Assembly (NCBI GenBank): GCA_016187935.1
Contig: JACPIU010000038.1
Location: 62,001-126,000, forward strand
Origin: Bdellovibrio sp.
GTDB lineage: Bacteria; Bdellovibrionota; Bacteriovoracia; Bacteriovoracales; Bacteriovoracaceae
Direction: 5' to 3'
DNA: 64,000 nt
The position numbers and the translations under genes are program-made. Positions 42,273-50,698 of this stretch are shown here, piece by piece; the stretch's first letter is position 1, and each line of letters begins with the position of its first letter. The notes under the pieces were generated by a model. That model had not been told where the DNA came from. It made no database searches and saw only the letters and a program-made list of their open reading frames with translations.

Positions 42273-43124
42273 CTATTTCTTATTTAAAGCATCGCTAAAT
42301 TCTTCAACAAAGAGATTCGCGGTTTTGATTCCGTGTTGTGCAAATAATTTGTCTTGCTGAAGAGGGTTAACCGCTCCTGCCACAATGGCAGCGCTACCGG
42401 GAGATGTTCCAAACCATTGCCTGAGATTGAGTAGTTCTTTCCCCTCTTTATCAATGAGAGTTACAGTAAATGCCGAGCCAGTAGAAGCAGAACCGGTTCC
42501 TCCGACACAAGCTTCACAGCTAAATGAAAATCCGGGATCATTGATAATCAAAACAGCATCCACACCAAGCGCTTCGATGCTTTTTTTAATGTACTCGGCT
42601 TCATCACTCGTACCTGTGGAAGCTTTCCCGTCCCACCAATTATTAACCAGGCCAAAATTTTGTAAATATTCCGGGCCAGCACAAAGTGGTTGACCTCCTC
42701 CGGTATAACTCGCCACCGTAGTCATAAAGCTACTGAAACCGGATTCCTCTTTTTTAGCAGGAGCTGGGGCCCTATAACTTCCCAGGTCAACAAATTTTTT
42801 GTTTTTTTTCATATCGTCATAAGAAACGAATTTGAATGGGAGTTGAGAGGTATTGGCAGTGTGGATGAATTCTTTTAATGCCTTATCGGAGGCCTTAACT
42901 CCGTCGCCAACAGAGGCCTCTTTGGCAATCATTTTCACCACATCGGTCAATGACGTTCCGCTCTTTTGGCCTCTGGGATCTTCTTTGAATTCGATTCTCT
43001 GTGGCACCGAATAAACCACAACGGCAACAGTTTTAACTTTGCTAATCCGATCCTTGTCGATTTTTTTTGTACTGCCACAGCTCGCTAACAACATGATAAC
43101 CAATGCTAATAAAACTAACTTCAT
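42273..43124 (-). CDS. Lipoprotein of unknown function
   Basis: The 283-residue product has a lipoprotein signal (MKLVLLALVIMLLASC) with a good lipobox. The body has a YTGGGQPLC segment, a SFSCEACVGG pair of Cys and a KTVAVVVYSVPQRIEF strand after the lipid anchor. I do not know the family; the fold could be like that of outer-membrane lipoproteins that carry metal or peptidoglycan ligands. The ATG at 43124 has GGAGGAAAGA immediately upstream; an ATG 12 bases earlier lies before the ribosome site. It has its own promoter and terminator. Confidence 0.7.
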   Translation of the reverse strand: MKLVLLALVIMLLASCGSTKKIDKDRISKVKTVAVVVYSVPQRIEFKEDPRGQKSGTSLTDVVKMIAKEASVGDGVKASDKALKEFIHTANTSQLPFKFVSYDDMKKNKKFVDLGSYRAPAPAKKEESGFSSFMTTVASYTGGGQPLCAGPEYLQNFGLVNNWWDGKASTGTSDEAEYIKKSIEALGVDAVLIINDPGFSFSCEACVGGTGSASTGSAFTVTLIDKEGKELLNLRQWFGTSPGSAAIVAGAVNPLQQDKLFAQHGIKTANLFVEEFSDALNKK

Positions 43125-43228
43125 TCTTTCCTCCATGAATTTTTTACTTGCTCGTGTGACATCCCATAAATTTTCTATGCAAAAATTTACTGGAGGCCAT
43201 CCAAATTAAACGAGTAATTGTGATTTGA

Positions 43229-43256
43229 ATTATAGATAAATGAAAAAATTGTTCAA
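43229..43256 (-). promoter_or_regulatory. Sigma-70 promoter of the lipoprotein gene
   Basis: TTGAAC and a perfect TATAAT are 16 bases apart on the minus strand. The start is expected near 43222, giving a leader of about 98 bases. Confidence 0.7.
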
Positions 43257-43329
43257 CCCGAAAATATTGTTCTCAGGGCCATAACGGACTAAAGCTATCA
43301 CCTAATTTGCATGGAATAGTTGATCATGT

Positions 43330-44577
43330 TTAAAAAAATAACTGCATAATATCGTTGATCAGGGCCGTGGTAGTCAAAAGGATGATGAAAGATTGTCCTA
43401 ATAAAAAGGCCAACCGCATCCCCTGCGCACTAAGACGTTTTTTCATCAGCATTTCATAGAGACATAAAAAGACGTGTCCTCCATCCAAAACAGGTATTGG
43501 CATAAGATTGATGATTCCCAAATTGATGGAAATCACCGCCAGAATGAAGAGATAAGTGGCGAGACCAAAATCCATGGCCACAGTCACCAACTTACCAATC
43601 ATGAGGGGACCGGAAATTTGTGTCAGCTCAAGCTCACCAGTAAAAAGTTTTTGGTAATCTCTCAACAATCCCAGCAGCAGGCCGGAAACACCGAACTCTT
43701 TGTCATTATCAATTACAGGCATCTGCCGCTTCCCTTGCAGATTGTGATAAAGACCGGCGCTATGAATTCCTAATTTTTTATCTGAAGATTTTATATCCCT
43801 TTCGAGTATGTTCCCCTCCCGCAGCAGCCGCAATGTAAAAAATTCTTTATGTGTCAGAATCTTTTTTACCATCTCTTCAAAGGATTTGAGGCGTTCACCA
43901 TTCACACCCACAATTACATCCCCCGGTCTTATATCCATGCGATCAGCAAGAGAACCTGCTTCCACTTTGCTGATCTTCAAATCCAGGGGATAGAACCCCT
44001 GATCCATCATATGATTGAGATTGTGGATATTAACGTGCATGATTTTACTTCCCGTACTTTCGTGCAGATAGAAGAGTCCGCCCAAGGGGGCTTCATCCAG
44101 TTCTTCAAGATAGGTTTTTAAATAATGTTTTTGTGGATGTGTGGAAAGTATAAACTCATTGCTGTGGGCATCGACGACAATGGGCAGGCGCTTGAGTTTT
44201 ATCGTTTCGGACCATGATCCATTTTGCAAAAGCGCCACCAAGAATAAGGCCGGCACAATATTAAATATCGGACCTCCCATGCCAATAAGCATTCTCTTCC
44301 AAGGTGGTTGGTGGTGAAAACTTTTATGATACTCAGCAGGTGGGAGACCGCTCGCTTCGCCGGGATCCTCACCAGTCATTTTAACCATACCGCCCAAGGG
44401 CAAAAGCCGCCACTCATAGGCGGTATCACCTCGGGAAAAGACCAAAAGGCGAGGCCCAAACCCCACGGTGAAACGTCTGATTTGCACCTTAAACAGGCGC
44501 GCCATGAGAAAGTGGCCCAGTTCATGAATAAGAATCAACAAAAGCAAAAAGAACCAGAAGGCCAGGAATTTCATCAT
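43330..44577 (-). CDS. rseP: Site-2 membrane protease RseP
   Basis: RseP cuts anti-sigma factors and signal peptide remnants inside the inner membrane. The 415-residue protein has the zinc motif HELGH (H18, E19, H22) in the first helix, a PDZ domain in the middle (AGSLADRMDIRPGDVIVGVNG) and the second metal motif NLMPIPVLDGGH in a late helix. It has the usual four membrane spans. A GGAGA ribosome site lies before the ATG. It is the only gene of this function in the window and stands downstream of the pilus genes on the same strand. Confidence 0.93.
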   Translation of the reverse strand: MMKFLAFWFFLLLLILIHELGHFLMARLFKVQIRRFTVGFGPRLLVFSRGDTAYEWRLLPLGGMVKMTGEDPGEASGLPPAEYHKSFHHQPPWKRMLIGMGGPIFNIVPALFLVALLQNGSWSETIKLKRLPIVVDAHSNEFILSTHPQKHYLKTYLEELDEAPLGGLFYLHESTGSKIMHVNIHNLNHMMDQGFYPLDLKISKVEAGSLADRMDIRPGDVIVGVNGERLKSFEEMVKKILTHKEFFTLRLLREGNILERDIKSSDKKLGIHSAGLYHNLQGKRQMPVIDNDKEFGVSGLLLGLLRDYQKLFTGELELTQISGPLMIGKLVTVAMDFGLATYLFILAVISINLGIINLMPIPVLDGGHVFLCLYEMLMKKRLSAQGMRLAFLLGQSFIILLTTTALINDIMQLFF

Positions 44578-44684
44578 GACATTCTCTCCTGTGTGGCCTG
44601 CCGGTCGGACGCCTAATTATGTTAACACAGATAAAAAATTCTTTCTGCCAGGTTTAAATTTCCACTTGTGCTGGTCTTAGAGTC

Positions 44685-45701
44685 CTAAAATCTTGATAGG
44701 ACTTGGGTAAGCGGTTCCAGCGCCACTCCCTTGATGATTGAGCCAATTAAAATGATACAAAACAAAAACATGAAAACTTTGGTCAGCATAAAAGTGGCGT
44801 CCTGGATTTTTTCCAAGTGATTTTGGCATTCCAGACGATATTGATGGCACAAACGCTGCATGGCCTGAGGGATGTTTCCCGAGCGTTCGGCATGCTTGAG
44901 AGTCTGGACAAATTTTTCCGGAAGCTTGCGGTGCTTTAAAAAAGAATTGCATAAACTATCTCCGGCATTGATTCTGGCGAGCACTCGCGGAAGATATCGT
45001 TTAAAATTAAAACTACCACTTGACTGATACGTCAAGGTCAGGGCCTCTTGGATTTCCATACCCGCCCTAAAGACCTCACTCATGACAAAGGTTACCCGGT
45101 ACATGAGAAAGCTCTTCATACAACCGCCGAGATAGGGCCATTTCATCATGAACATTTCCAGCAGAGGTGCATTTTTGAATTTGTACAGAATCATGATGAT
45201 GGAGATGAGCAAAATTTGAAAAAGTCCTGTGTATTTCAAAAATGTCATGGCCCCTGACATTCCGTGCAATCCCAATCCCAAAAAATCAATATCGGCACGA
45301 CCGATTTTTGCCAACAAGAGCATACTGCCCGCTAAAAAAATTGCCACGGCCGAAATTTTGACAAAAAGACCGACGATCATGGATTTAATCTTGCTCTGGT
45401 ATCGATCTTCAAAGCGGATGAAGTCCGCAAGAACCCGCATAGCTTGAGGAAGTCTTCCGGCGACTTCCGAGGCGTGAAAAACGATCGGATAAAAACTGCC
45501 TTTGCCTTCGCCCCGAGGAAGCACTAACGCTTCACTTAAAGAGGGACCCTTAGCAATTTCTTTTTTGATTTTCTGATTGTATTTTTTCAAGCGCATGCCT
45601 TTGCCATTGAAATCTTCCAAATAGGTATTGAGGTCCATCCCCGCATCCAGATAGTCTGAAAGCCCTTCACACCAGTCGGCGAAAGTATTTTTTGAAATCA
45701 T
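44685..45701 (-). CDS. PilC/GspF-type inner-membrane platform protein in the pilus locus
   Basis: The 338-residue protein has two T2SF domains separated by membrane segments: one with GPSLSEALV and FYPIVFHASEVAGRLPQAM, the other with MSEVFRAGMEIQEALTLT and LKHAERSGNIPQAMQRL. This two-domain layout is that of PilC and GspF, unlike the single-domain TadB and TadC encoded further on. The gene overlaps the TadG-like gene by four bases. It may be a third platform protein that serves the pseudopilins of this operon, or a remnant of a type II-like system. Confidence 0.8.
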   Translation of the reverse strand: MISKNTFADWCEGLSDYLDAGMDLNTYLEDFNGKGMRLKKYNQKIKKEIAKGPSLSEALVLPRGEGKGSFYPIVFHASEVAGRLPQAMRVLADFIRFEDRYQSKIKSMIVGLFVKISAVAIFLAGSMLLLAKIGRADIDFLGLGLHGMSGAMTFLKYTGLFQILLISIIMILYKFKNAPLLEMFMMKWPYLGGCMKSFLMYRVTFVMSEVFRAGMEIQEALTLTYQSSGSFNFKRYLPRVLARINAGDSLCNSFLKHRKLPEKFVQTLKHAERSGNIPQAMQRLCHQYRLECQNHLEKIQDATFMLTKVFMFLFCIILIGSIIKGVALEPLTQVLSRF

Positions 45702-47302
45702 AATCTCTCCTTCATGTACTCAATCACTTCAAGTTCTCTAGAAGAGATCACATTGCGGGATTTCCAGGCGGGCCAGAAGAAGCTGGCCTTGTAGGCCGAG
45801 AGGTCATTGGGATTTTGAGGCACGCCAATCTGGGGATCATCAAGGCCTGGGGAAAAATAGGCCACCGCCTCTGAGGCCGACCATAGCATCCGCTGCCATA
45901 ATTCCTTTCTGGGAGATTCTGCTAAAAGCGAGTCCGATGCCTGCAAAGTGAAATGGCATTTGTTTGTAAAGCTGTCACTCCAACCTTCGGGGCAAGTTTT
46001 CGGCAACTCACTTTGGTAGGCATTGGGAGACCCCACGACTACGCCAACCCCCAAGGATTTTGTGAAATCAATCACCGCCTCATCAGTATCAATTTGGGGA
46101 TAGATAAAACCAATGGCGAATTCCTCATCCAGCTTGACCGCCGTTTTGCAAGGCCCCAAATAATCATCGCGATGGTTGGGAATATGGCCGCTAAAATAAC
46201 CCGAATCGTCGGTGGTGATAGTGTTGAGCAGATTTCCATTGCCATTGACATGACAAAAGGTCACTTTGTTAGATTTTTTTTTCATTGTACTTGCACCTTC
46301 CACATTGACATTGCGATCAATCGGCTCAAGGTTCGCAAAATACTCCAGCTGATCGGCCAATTTGCCGCCTTGATTAAGACCGCATTCTGCAAACATGGGA
46401 GTCTCCAGCGCCAGATTAGGGTCTGCCCAATAGGAATATGTTTGACACCATTTTTGATTCTCTTTTTGAATGCTGTGGCCGGTGCACTTTTGGGTATATT
46501 CTTCGTTAAAACTGGCAGTGGAAAGCTTGGCATTGACACTGGTCTTGAGCTGATTAAAAACCATTGTCGTGGCCTTTTGCAGTTCGACCAAATCATCCAG
46601 TCCGCCAAAATCAAGGCCTAAACTTTGAAGCGGTCCCTTGAGCCAGGTTACAAAATCATTTCGTCCAACCATGGATTGTGAGGCCTGGATAGTCTGGCAC
46701 ATGGCCCCTTTGGAAGTGGATTTTGTCAGATGGGGAATAGAAATGACGGTGGCCCCCATGACCTTGTCATTTTGATAAGGAAGACCTAGGCCACCCGGTA
46801 GATTGAGCCCTACCAACTCCAAGGCGCGTTGGTAGGAAGCTTGAATCCAGGCATCTGCCAATTGGCCATTGAGTGTCGTCAAATGGGCGGCAGCTAGAGT
46901 GTAAACGCTGGCAAGTCTGGCAACGTCTTCAAAGTGCTTTTGGTTGTCCTGCAAAAAAATTTCTTTGTCGCTTTTTCCAAGATCATCTTGATCATATAAG
47001 AGGGCGTTGATCAATGTTCTATGGCGCCCCACAAACTGGGCCGAGGCGGCCATATGCAAACTCGCCCCGATCGCCAGATTATTGAGAGCAATACTATTTA
47101 AGGCAAAGCTCATGTCACCGGCCATGCTGGACGCCACCACATCCGCGGTCTGTTGCAATTTCATTTTTTGATCTGTCATGCGTCCCATTTCCAGAGAAAA
47201 TTGCACGGCCCCATAGAGCAATGTCATGAGAAATAAAAAGGCAATGGTAATATTGCCCCTGTCATTATGGAAAACCATCGAAGGTGCTTTTGATATGTTC
47301 AT
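45698..47302 (-). CDS. TadG-like pseudopilin of the Tad pilus
   Basis: The 534-residue protein has a short basic start (MNISKAPSMVFHNDRG) and then a hydrophobic helix (NITIAFLFLMTLLYGAVQF), the class III prepilin layout with cleavage after Gly. The usual Glu at position 5 of the mature protein is missing, as in TadG. The rest is a large soluble domain with several Cys pairs, longer than the TadE-like partners. The ATG at 47302 forms an ATGA overlap with the preceding gene. It belongs to a four-gene unit with two TadE/TadF-like genes and the PilC-type gene. Confidence 0.78.
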   Translation of the reverse strand: MNISKAPSMVFHNDRGNITIAFLFLMTLLYGAVQFSLEMGRMTDQKMKLQQTADVVASSMAGDMSFALNSIALNNLAIGASLHMAASAQFVGRHRTLINALLYDQDDLGKSDKEIFLQDNQKHFEDVARLASVYTLAAAHLTTLNGQLADAWIQASYQRALELVGLNLPGGLGLPYQNDKVMGATVISIPHLTKSTSKGAMCQTIQASQSMVGRNDFVTWLKGPLQSLGLDFGGLDDLVELQKATTMVFNQLKTSVNAKLSTASFNEEYTQKCTGHSIQKENQKWCQTYSYWADPNLALETPMFAECGLNQGGKLADQLEYFANLEPIDRNVNVEGASTMKKKSNKVTFCHVNGNGNLLNTITTDDSGYFSGHIPNHRDDYLGPCKTAVKLDEEFAIGFIYPQIDTDEAVIDFTKSLGVGVVVGSPNAYQSELPKTCPEGWSDSFTNKCHFTLQASDSLLAESPRKELWQRMLWSASEAVAYFSPGLDDPQIGVPQNPNDLSAYKASFFWPAWKSRNVISSRELEVIEYMKERL

Positions 47303-48393
47303 GGCAACACCTCTTCTTTTAAACACAGCTTGTCTTGCAATCCTTGGAGCATGCTGACATCCGGTAGGGAAAGGCCTTCCTTAAGATGCAACAATTTACT
47401 CGCCACTTCCAATTGCTGGCGGTTTGCCTGCCCTATCACCTTGTTAGTATGGGCCTCATCCAAAAAGGTGTTTTGCATACCCGAAAGACTTCCGCCTATA
47501 GCTAGGAGGGAATCCTGAAGCATCTTCATCTCGGCCTCTCCCAGGAGATCATAGAGGGCCATTTTCTTTTGTGCCAGGTTATAGGAGTACTGAGCAAAAT
47601 TAGAGGGATTGTCCATCCATAAAAACTCAATATCCCCACAAATCGTGCTCGACCCAAGATTGGCCATGCAATAGCTCTGAAAATGGGCCTCCTCAAGATC
47701 AAGAGCGCCAGCCATTCCGTAGGGATTTTCCACTTCCACTGCCAACAACTGGGCCAGCAGGGACCAATCACCCGGCCAATCGGCGTGGTATGTACTGCTC
47801 TTTTGAAAGAAAAGCTGGGCCGCTTCTCCAAAAGATGCCGGAGTGTTTTCTTCATACGTCGCAAAAACGGACAACAGTTGATGGGTGGAACCCGCAAACG
47901 TGTCTCCCTCTTGATCGGCGGGACACAAAGTGGTCATTTGGATAATACCCTGCTGAGACTTTGGAAAGGCCGAGAGAATTGTAGCGCCTATCTGAGTTGC
48001 ATAACTTGTCGCTAGTTGTAACTGCGACTGTTGCAGAGATTGGTATTGCAAGAAAAGCGTGGCATCATCTTCACCGACAAGCTTATTGTTTGACAAGCGC
48101 GCCAAGAGCTTCGCCTCGTCGGGTTTATGTTCCTCCAAGAATATTTGAATCTCACATTTGCCTCCCATTTTTTTTAGCACCGTTTTTCCAAAATCCTGGA
48201 GTGCCTTTTCATCCGCAAGATTAGATTCAAACATAGTCTGATTCGTAAGATAAAGATTTTGTTTATTTGTAAGTTGAACATTGAGATCATGAGAAAAGTA
48301 CATAAACGCGGCGACCAGTGGCATGAAGATCAAAAATTCCACCGTGGTGGAACCTTGTTGCTGTTTATGACAAGGTCTTTTTCTGTCCATCAT
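47299..48393 (-). CDS. TadE/TadF-like pseudopilin, second of the operon
   Basis: The 364-residue protein has a basic Gln-rich N-terminus followed by G-STTVEFLIFMPLVAAFMYF, the class III prepilin motif with mature Glu5, and a large soluble domain with Cys pairs such as C145-type positions that are not clearly conserved. TadE and TadF form minor pilins. At 364 residues it is twice the length of most TadE proteins, which are 150-200 residues. It overlaps its neighbours by four bases on both sides. Confidence 0.78.
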   Translation of the reverse strand: MMDRKRPCHKQQQGSTTVEFLIFMPLVAAFMYFSHDLNVQLTNKQNLYLTNQTMFESNLADEKALQDFGKTVLKKMGGKCEIQIFLEEHKPDEAKLLARLSNNKLVGEDDATLFLQYQSLQQSQLQLATSYATQIGATILSAFPKSQQGIIQMTTLCPADQEGDTFAGSTHQLLSVFATYEENTPASFGEAAQLFFQKSSTYHADWPGDWSLLAQLLAVEVENPYGMAGALDLEEAHFQSYCMANLGSSTICGDIEFLWMDNPSNFAQYSYNLAQKKMALYDLLGEAEMKMLQDSLLAIGGSLSGMQNTFLDEAHTNKVIGQANRQQLEVASKLLHLKEGLSLPDVSMLQGLQDKLCLKEEVLP

Positions 48394-49415
48394 AAAGCTC
48401 TCCCATCCTTGAGAAAACCTGCTTGGTCATTGCCAAGCTCGAAGGCCCACTTGGAAAAATCACCGGACACATTCAAAACTCCCCCCAGCCTTCCCGGCCA
48501 AAGCTTCTCAATCGTCGGATTCATAGAGTCGGGATTGAAAACTCTGTCGGACCGCACCTTACTTACGCTGACCGTGACAGGCAATTGAACCAACGGCCCG
48601 GGAAGAACTTGGTTAACTCGGACAAAAAGCTTTTCCAAATCTTCCTGTGTGGCCTCTTCCACTTGAAGATCTTGCATCACCAAGTCCAGCAGGCGAGCAG
48701 CTTCATTTTTGTATTCCAAAAGGGCACGATCCATCTCGGCGGTCATGCTGGCAATCTCCTGGTATTCCGGAATCACAATCAAATGCTCCAAAGACTCAGC
48801 GGAATTAATTTGCATGTTGGCGATGCGTTCTTTTAGGCTTTGAAAATAGATGACAAGTTTGTCTTTGTCCGTTAAGTCTTCATTTCCCTGGGGAGCAAAA
48901 TATTGCTGGGCCTTTAAAATCACTTCCCCGGCCAAGGGAAGTTTCGGCGCGCGATTATAAATCAACTTCACATCCACCTGCCGATCGGCAGCAGAATAGG
49001 AACAATCAATCCAGGCGGATACGGCAGCATAAACATATCCCTGGAGATTTTTCTTGATCCCTGATGGAAGAGTGCTTTGCTTTATCAGTGAACTGATTTG
49101 TGATTGAAAAGCGAAGTTTTCCAAGGAATACTCCAGGACATCTATCCCCGGTGCAATGGAAGAAAGGTGTTTGAGCATTTCATAGCGGGCACGCTTCTTG
49201 AGATTCTCATCCAAACAGGGATTGGCGATTTCCGGGCCGGCAAAAGCATACACCCGTGAGGCCTCAAAGGTGGCAAGCTTTAAAATGTGCTTGTCAGACC
49301 ACATCAAGTTCGTTTCCATTGAGAACAAGGCCGCCACCAAAAATAGTGGGAATAAAAATAAAAACTCAGTGGTCGCCATTCCCCTTTCATGCAGTCTATT
49401 TTTTTCCAGCGACAT
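48390..49415 (-). CDS. TadE/TadF-like pseudopilin, first of the operon
   Basis: The 341-residue protein begins MSLEKNRLHERG and then shows MATTEFLFLFPLFLVAALF, a class III prepilin motif with mature Glu5. The body is helical and amphipathic with few Cys. The ATG at 49415 is supported by GGGGGCG just before it; a start 12 codons upstream lacks one. It is the first gene of the pseudopilin operon and faces a divergent secreted-protein gene with shared regulatory sequence between them. Confidence 0.78.
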   Translation of the reverse strand: MSLEKNRLHERGMATTEFLFLFPLFLVAALFSMETNLMWSDKHILKLATFEASRVYAFAGPEIANPCLDENLKKRARYEMLKHLSSIAPGIDVLEYSLENFAFQSQISSLIKQSTLPSGIKKNLQGYVYAAVSAWIDCSYSAADRQVDVKLIYNRAPKLPLAGEVILKAQQYFAPQGNEDLTDKDKLVIYFQSLKERIANMQINSAESLEHLIVIPEYQEIASMTAEMDRALLEYKNEAARLLDLVMQDLQVEEATQEDLEKLFVRVNQVLPGPLVQLPVTVSVSKVRSDRVFNPDSMNPTIEKLWPGRLGGVLNVSGDFSKWAFELGNDQAGFLKDGRAL

Positions 49416-49431
49416 AAACGCCCCCTGTTTT

Positions 49432-49463
49432 ATTGTGGGCGATAATCCCATTCATCATTTGAC
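49432..49463 (-). promoter_or_regulatory. Candidate Tad-type promoter for the pseudopilin operon
   Basis: On the minus strand GTCAAA is followed after 20 bases by CACAAT (four of six). Three other promoters of this locus show the same GTCAAA spacing, which supports the call despite the weak -10. The expected start is about ten bases ahead of the ATG. Confidence 0.45.
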
Positions 49464-49491
49464 TGCAATTGTTGTGATTTGGTCATTTCCG

Positions 49492-49522
49492 GTCAAATGG
49501 CCATCACCTCGTCGGGTATATT
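49492..49522 (+). promoter_or_regulatory. Candidate Tad-type promoter for the secreted-protein gene
   Basis: GTCAAA is followed after 19 bases by TATATT (five of six). The start would be near 49529, only about nine bases ahead of the ATG. Confidence 0.5.
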
Positions 49523-49537
49523 CAGCTTGAGGTTTCT

Positions 49538-50053
49538 ATGAAAAAGTATCTTTTTTCCCTGATTCTCTTGCTATACCCTTCGCAGTTTGGTTTTCAAGTA
49601 GGCGGACAAGACGCGACGCTGAGGCGTGCTTCCAGCACGTCGCAGGCGTCGAGTCCGCAGGCCAACGCCCTGGAAAATCAAAATCCGAAGGGTATAAATT
49701 TCAATTGCCTGGCAAGTGACTTTTATGAAGGATACGTTGAAACCGCAACCCAACGTTTTCCCATCTCTGTTTCTAAAGGACTCATGAGCGCCTCTGAAAT
49801 AGTCCGTCATTTCGCGGGAAAAAAAGTTCATTATATTAAACGTTCGGGAATAGTCGCTTTGATTATTGATCAAAGCGACCCAAGAGACCCAGTTATCTAT
49901 AGTGCCATTTTGGTGGATGGTAAATCGCTTATGCTGGGTACCAAGTCTTCTGACTTACAAAAACTCTTTGAAGAGAAAGCAACAACCCTCACTTATCATT
50001 TCAATCGGCAATCGATTGATGTAGGTCCGAAAGACGAATCATTACTCTACTGA
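49538..50053 (+). CDS. Small secreted protein carrying a palindromic DNA insert, unknown function
   Basis: The 171-residue product has a signal peptide (MKKYLFSLILLLYPSQFG) and a soluble domain from about residue 50. I know no family. Residues about 22-41, directly behind the signal peptide, are encoded by a GC-rich imperfect palindrome and read as a Ser/Ala/Gln-rich linker, unlike the rest. The domain has FNCLASDFYEGYVETATQRFP and a late DLQKLFEEKATTLTYHFN. Its stop overlaps the convergent end of the AraC-type gene. It starts from a Tad-type promoter, so it may be part of the pilus regulon. Confidence 0.65.
   Translation: MKKYLFSLILLLYPSQFGFQVGGQDATLRRASSTSQASSPQANALENQNPKGINFNCLASDFYEGYVETATQRFPISVSKGLMSASEIVRHFAGKKVHYIKRSGIVALIIDQSDPRDPVIYSAILVDGKSLMLGTKSSDLQKLFEEKATTLTYHFNRQSIDVGPKDESLLY
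49602..49658. repeat. REP-like imperfect palindrome inside a coding region
   Basis: A 57-base segment folds into a long imperfect hairpin: outer arms GCGGAC/GTCCGC, then GACGC/GCGTC, CTG/CAG and inner arms CGTGCT/AGCACG around a three-base loop. It is much richer in GC than the sequence around it. It lies in frame in the secreted-protein gene, right after the signal peptide. Confidence 0.6.
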
Positions 50054-50502
50054 GTAAAACAATTAAATTCCATATAACGAATATTTAAGAATTTATTTTC
50101 CAAATTCAGATAAGCAGTTGGAGCCGTGCTGTTTATAGTGAAGAGAAAATTTTCTTTTCGAAATTTGGATGGGGTTACACCGAATACCTGTTTGAAGAGT
50201 CTGGAGAAATGGGCGGAACTGGAAAAACCGCAGGCAAAGGCGATATCGGTCAGACAGAATTCTTTTTTGGATGTCACATAAGCACCGGCGGCCCAGGTTC
50301 TTTGTAACCATAACCACTTCATGGGGCTTAAATTAAACTGCTCTTTAAAGAGGCGGCAGAGATAAAAAGTGGTAACCGAGGCGGCACTCGCCAGATCATC
50401 GAGAGTTAAAAAATTATTCAAGTTTTGAAGAACATAGTGAGTGACTTTCCTGACGGTTGGGTGGTGAGTATCCAAAGTGGGAATGTTGATAGACCAATCC
50501 AT
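50047..50502 (-). CDS. AraC-family transcriptional regulator, DNA-binding domain only
   Basis: The 151-residue protein consists almost only of the AraC double helix-turn-helix: LDDLASAASVTTFYLCRLFKEQF, then ISFACGF-like IAFACGFSSSAHFSRLFKQVFGVTP. A sensor domain is absent; the first 20 residues are the only extension. Such short forms often respond through a partner protein or act constitutively. It faces the secreted-protein gene tail to tail and stands in the middle of the Tad locus, so it is a candidate regulator of it, which is inference. Confidence 0.85.
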   Translation of the reverse strand: MDWSINIPTLDTHHPTVRKVTHYVLQNLNNFLTLDDLASAASVTTFYLCRLFKEQFNLSPMKWLWLQRTWAAGAYVTSKKEFCLTDIAFACGFSSSAHFSRLFKQVFGVTPSKFRKENFLFTINSTAPTAYLNLENKFLNIRYMEFNCFTQ

Positions 50503-50567
50503 ACATACATCCTTGTTGGAGGTTGGTTATTAGACATAAAATTTGATGGGAACCGAGGTGCAAAAAA

Positions 50568-50591
50568 AGACGCCTATGGGTTGGGACGTCT
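50568..50591 (-). terminator. Terminator-like hairpin at the 5' end of the AraC transcript
   Basis: On the minus strand AGACG, a bulged T and CC pair with GG and CGTCT around an eight-base loop, followed by at least seven Ts. It starts almost exactly where transcription from the promoter just upstream should begin, so it may be an attenuator or a protective 5' stem. Confidence 0.5.
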
Positions 50592-50597
50592 AAAATA

Positions 50598-50626
50598 ATC
50601 ATAACTCACTGCATTATTTTTGTCAA
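50598..50626 (-). promoter_or_regulatory. Near-consensus sigma-70 promoter of the AraC-type gene
   Basis: A perfect TTGACA and TATGAT (five of six) are 17 bases apart on the minus strand. The start would be near 50591, about 90 bases ahead of the ATG. Confidence 0.75.
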
Positions 50627-50698
50627 CTAAAGCGACATCCACAACAAGGATCATGTACAAAACTTAACCATTCGAACTCTATCTACTGGATTTTACAA

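Noticed and set aside
45953-46621. 222-codon plus-strand frame
   Set aside because: It is the antisense shadow of the TadG-like gene, whose prepilin motif and operon overlaps are convincing.
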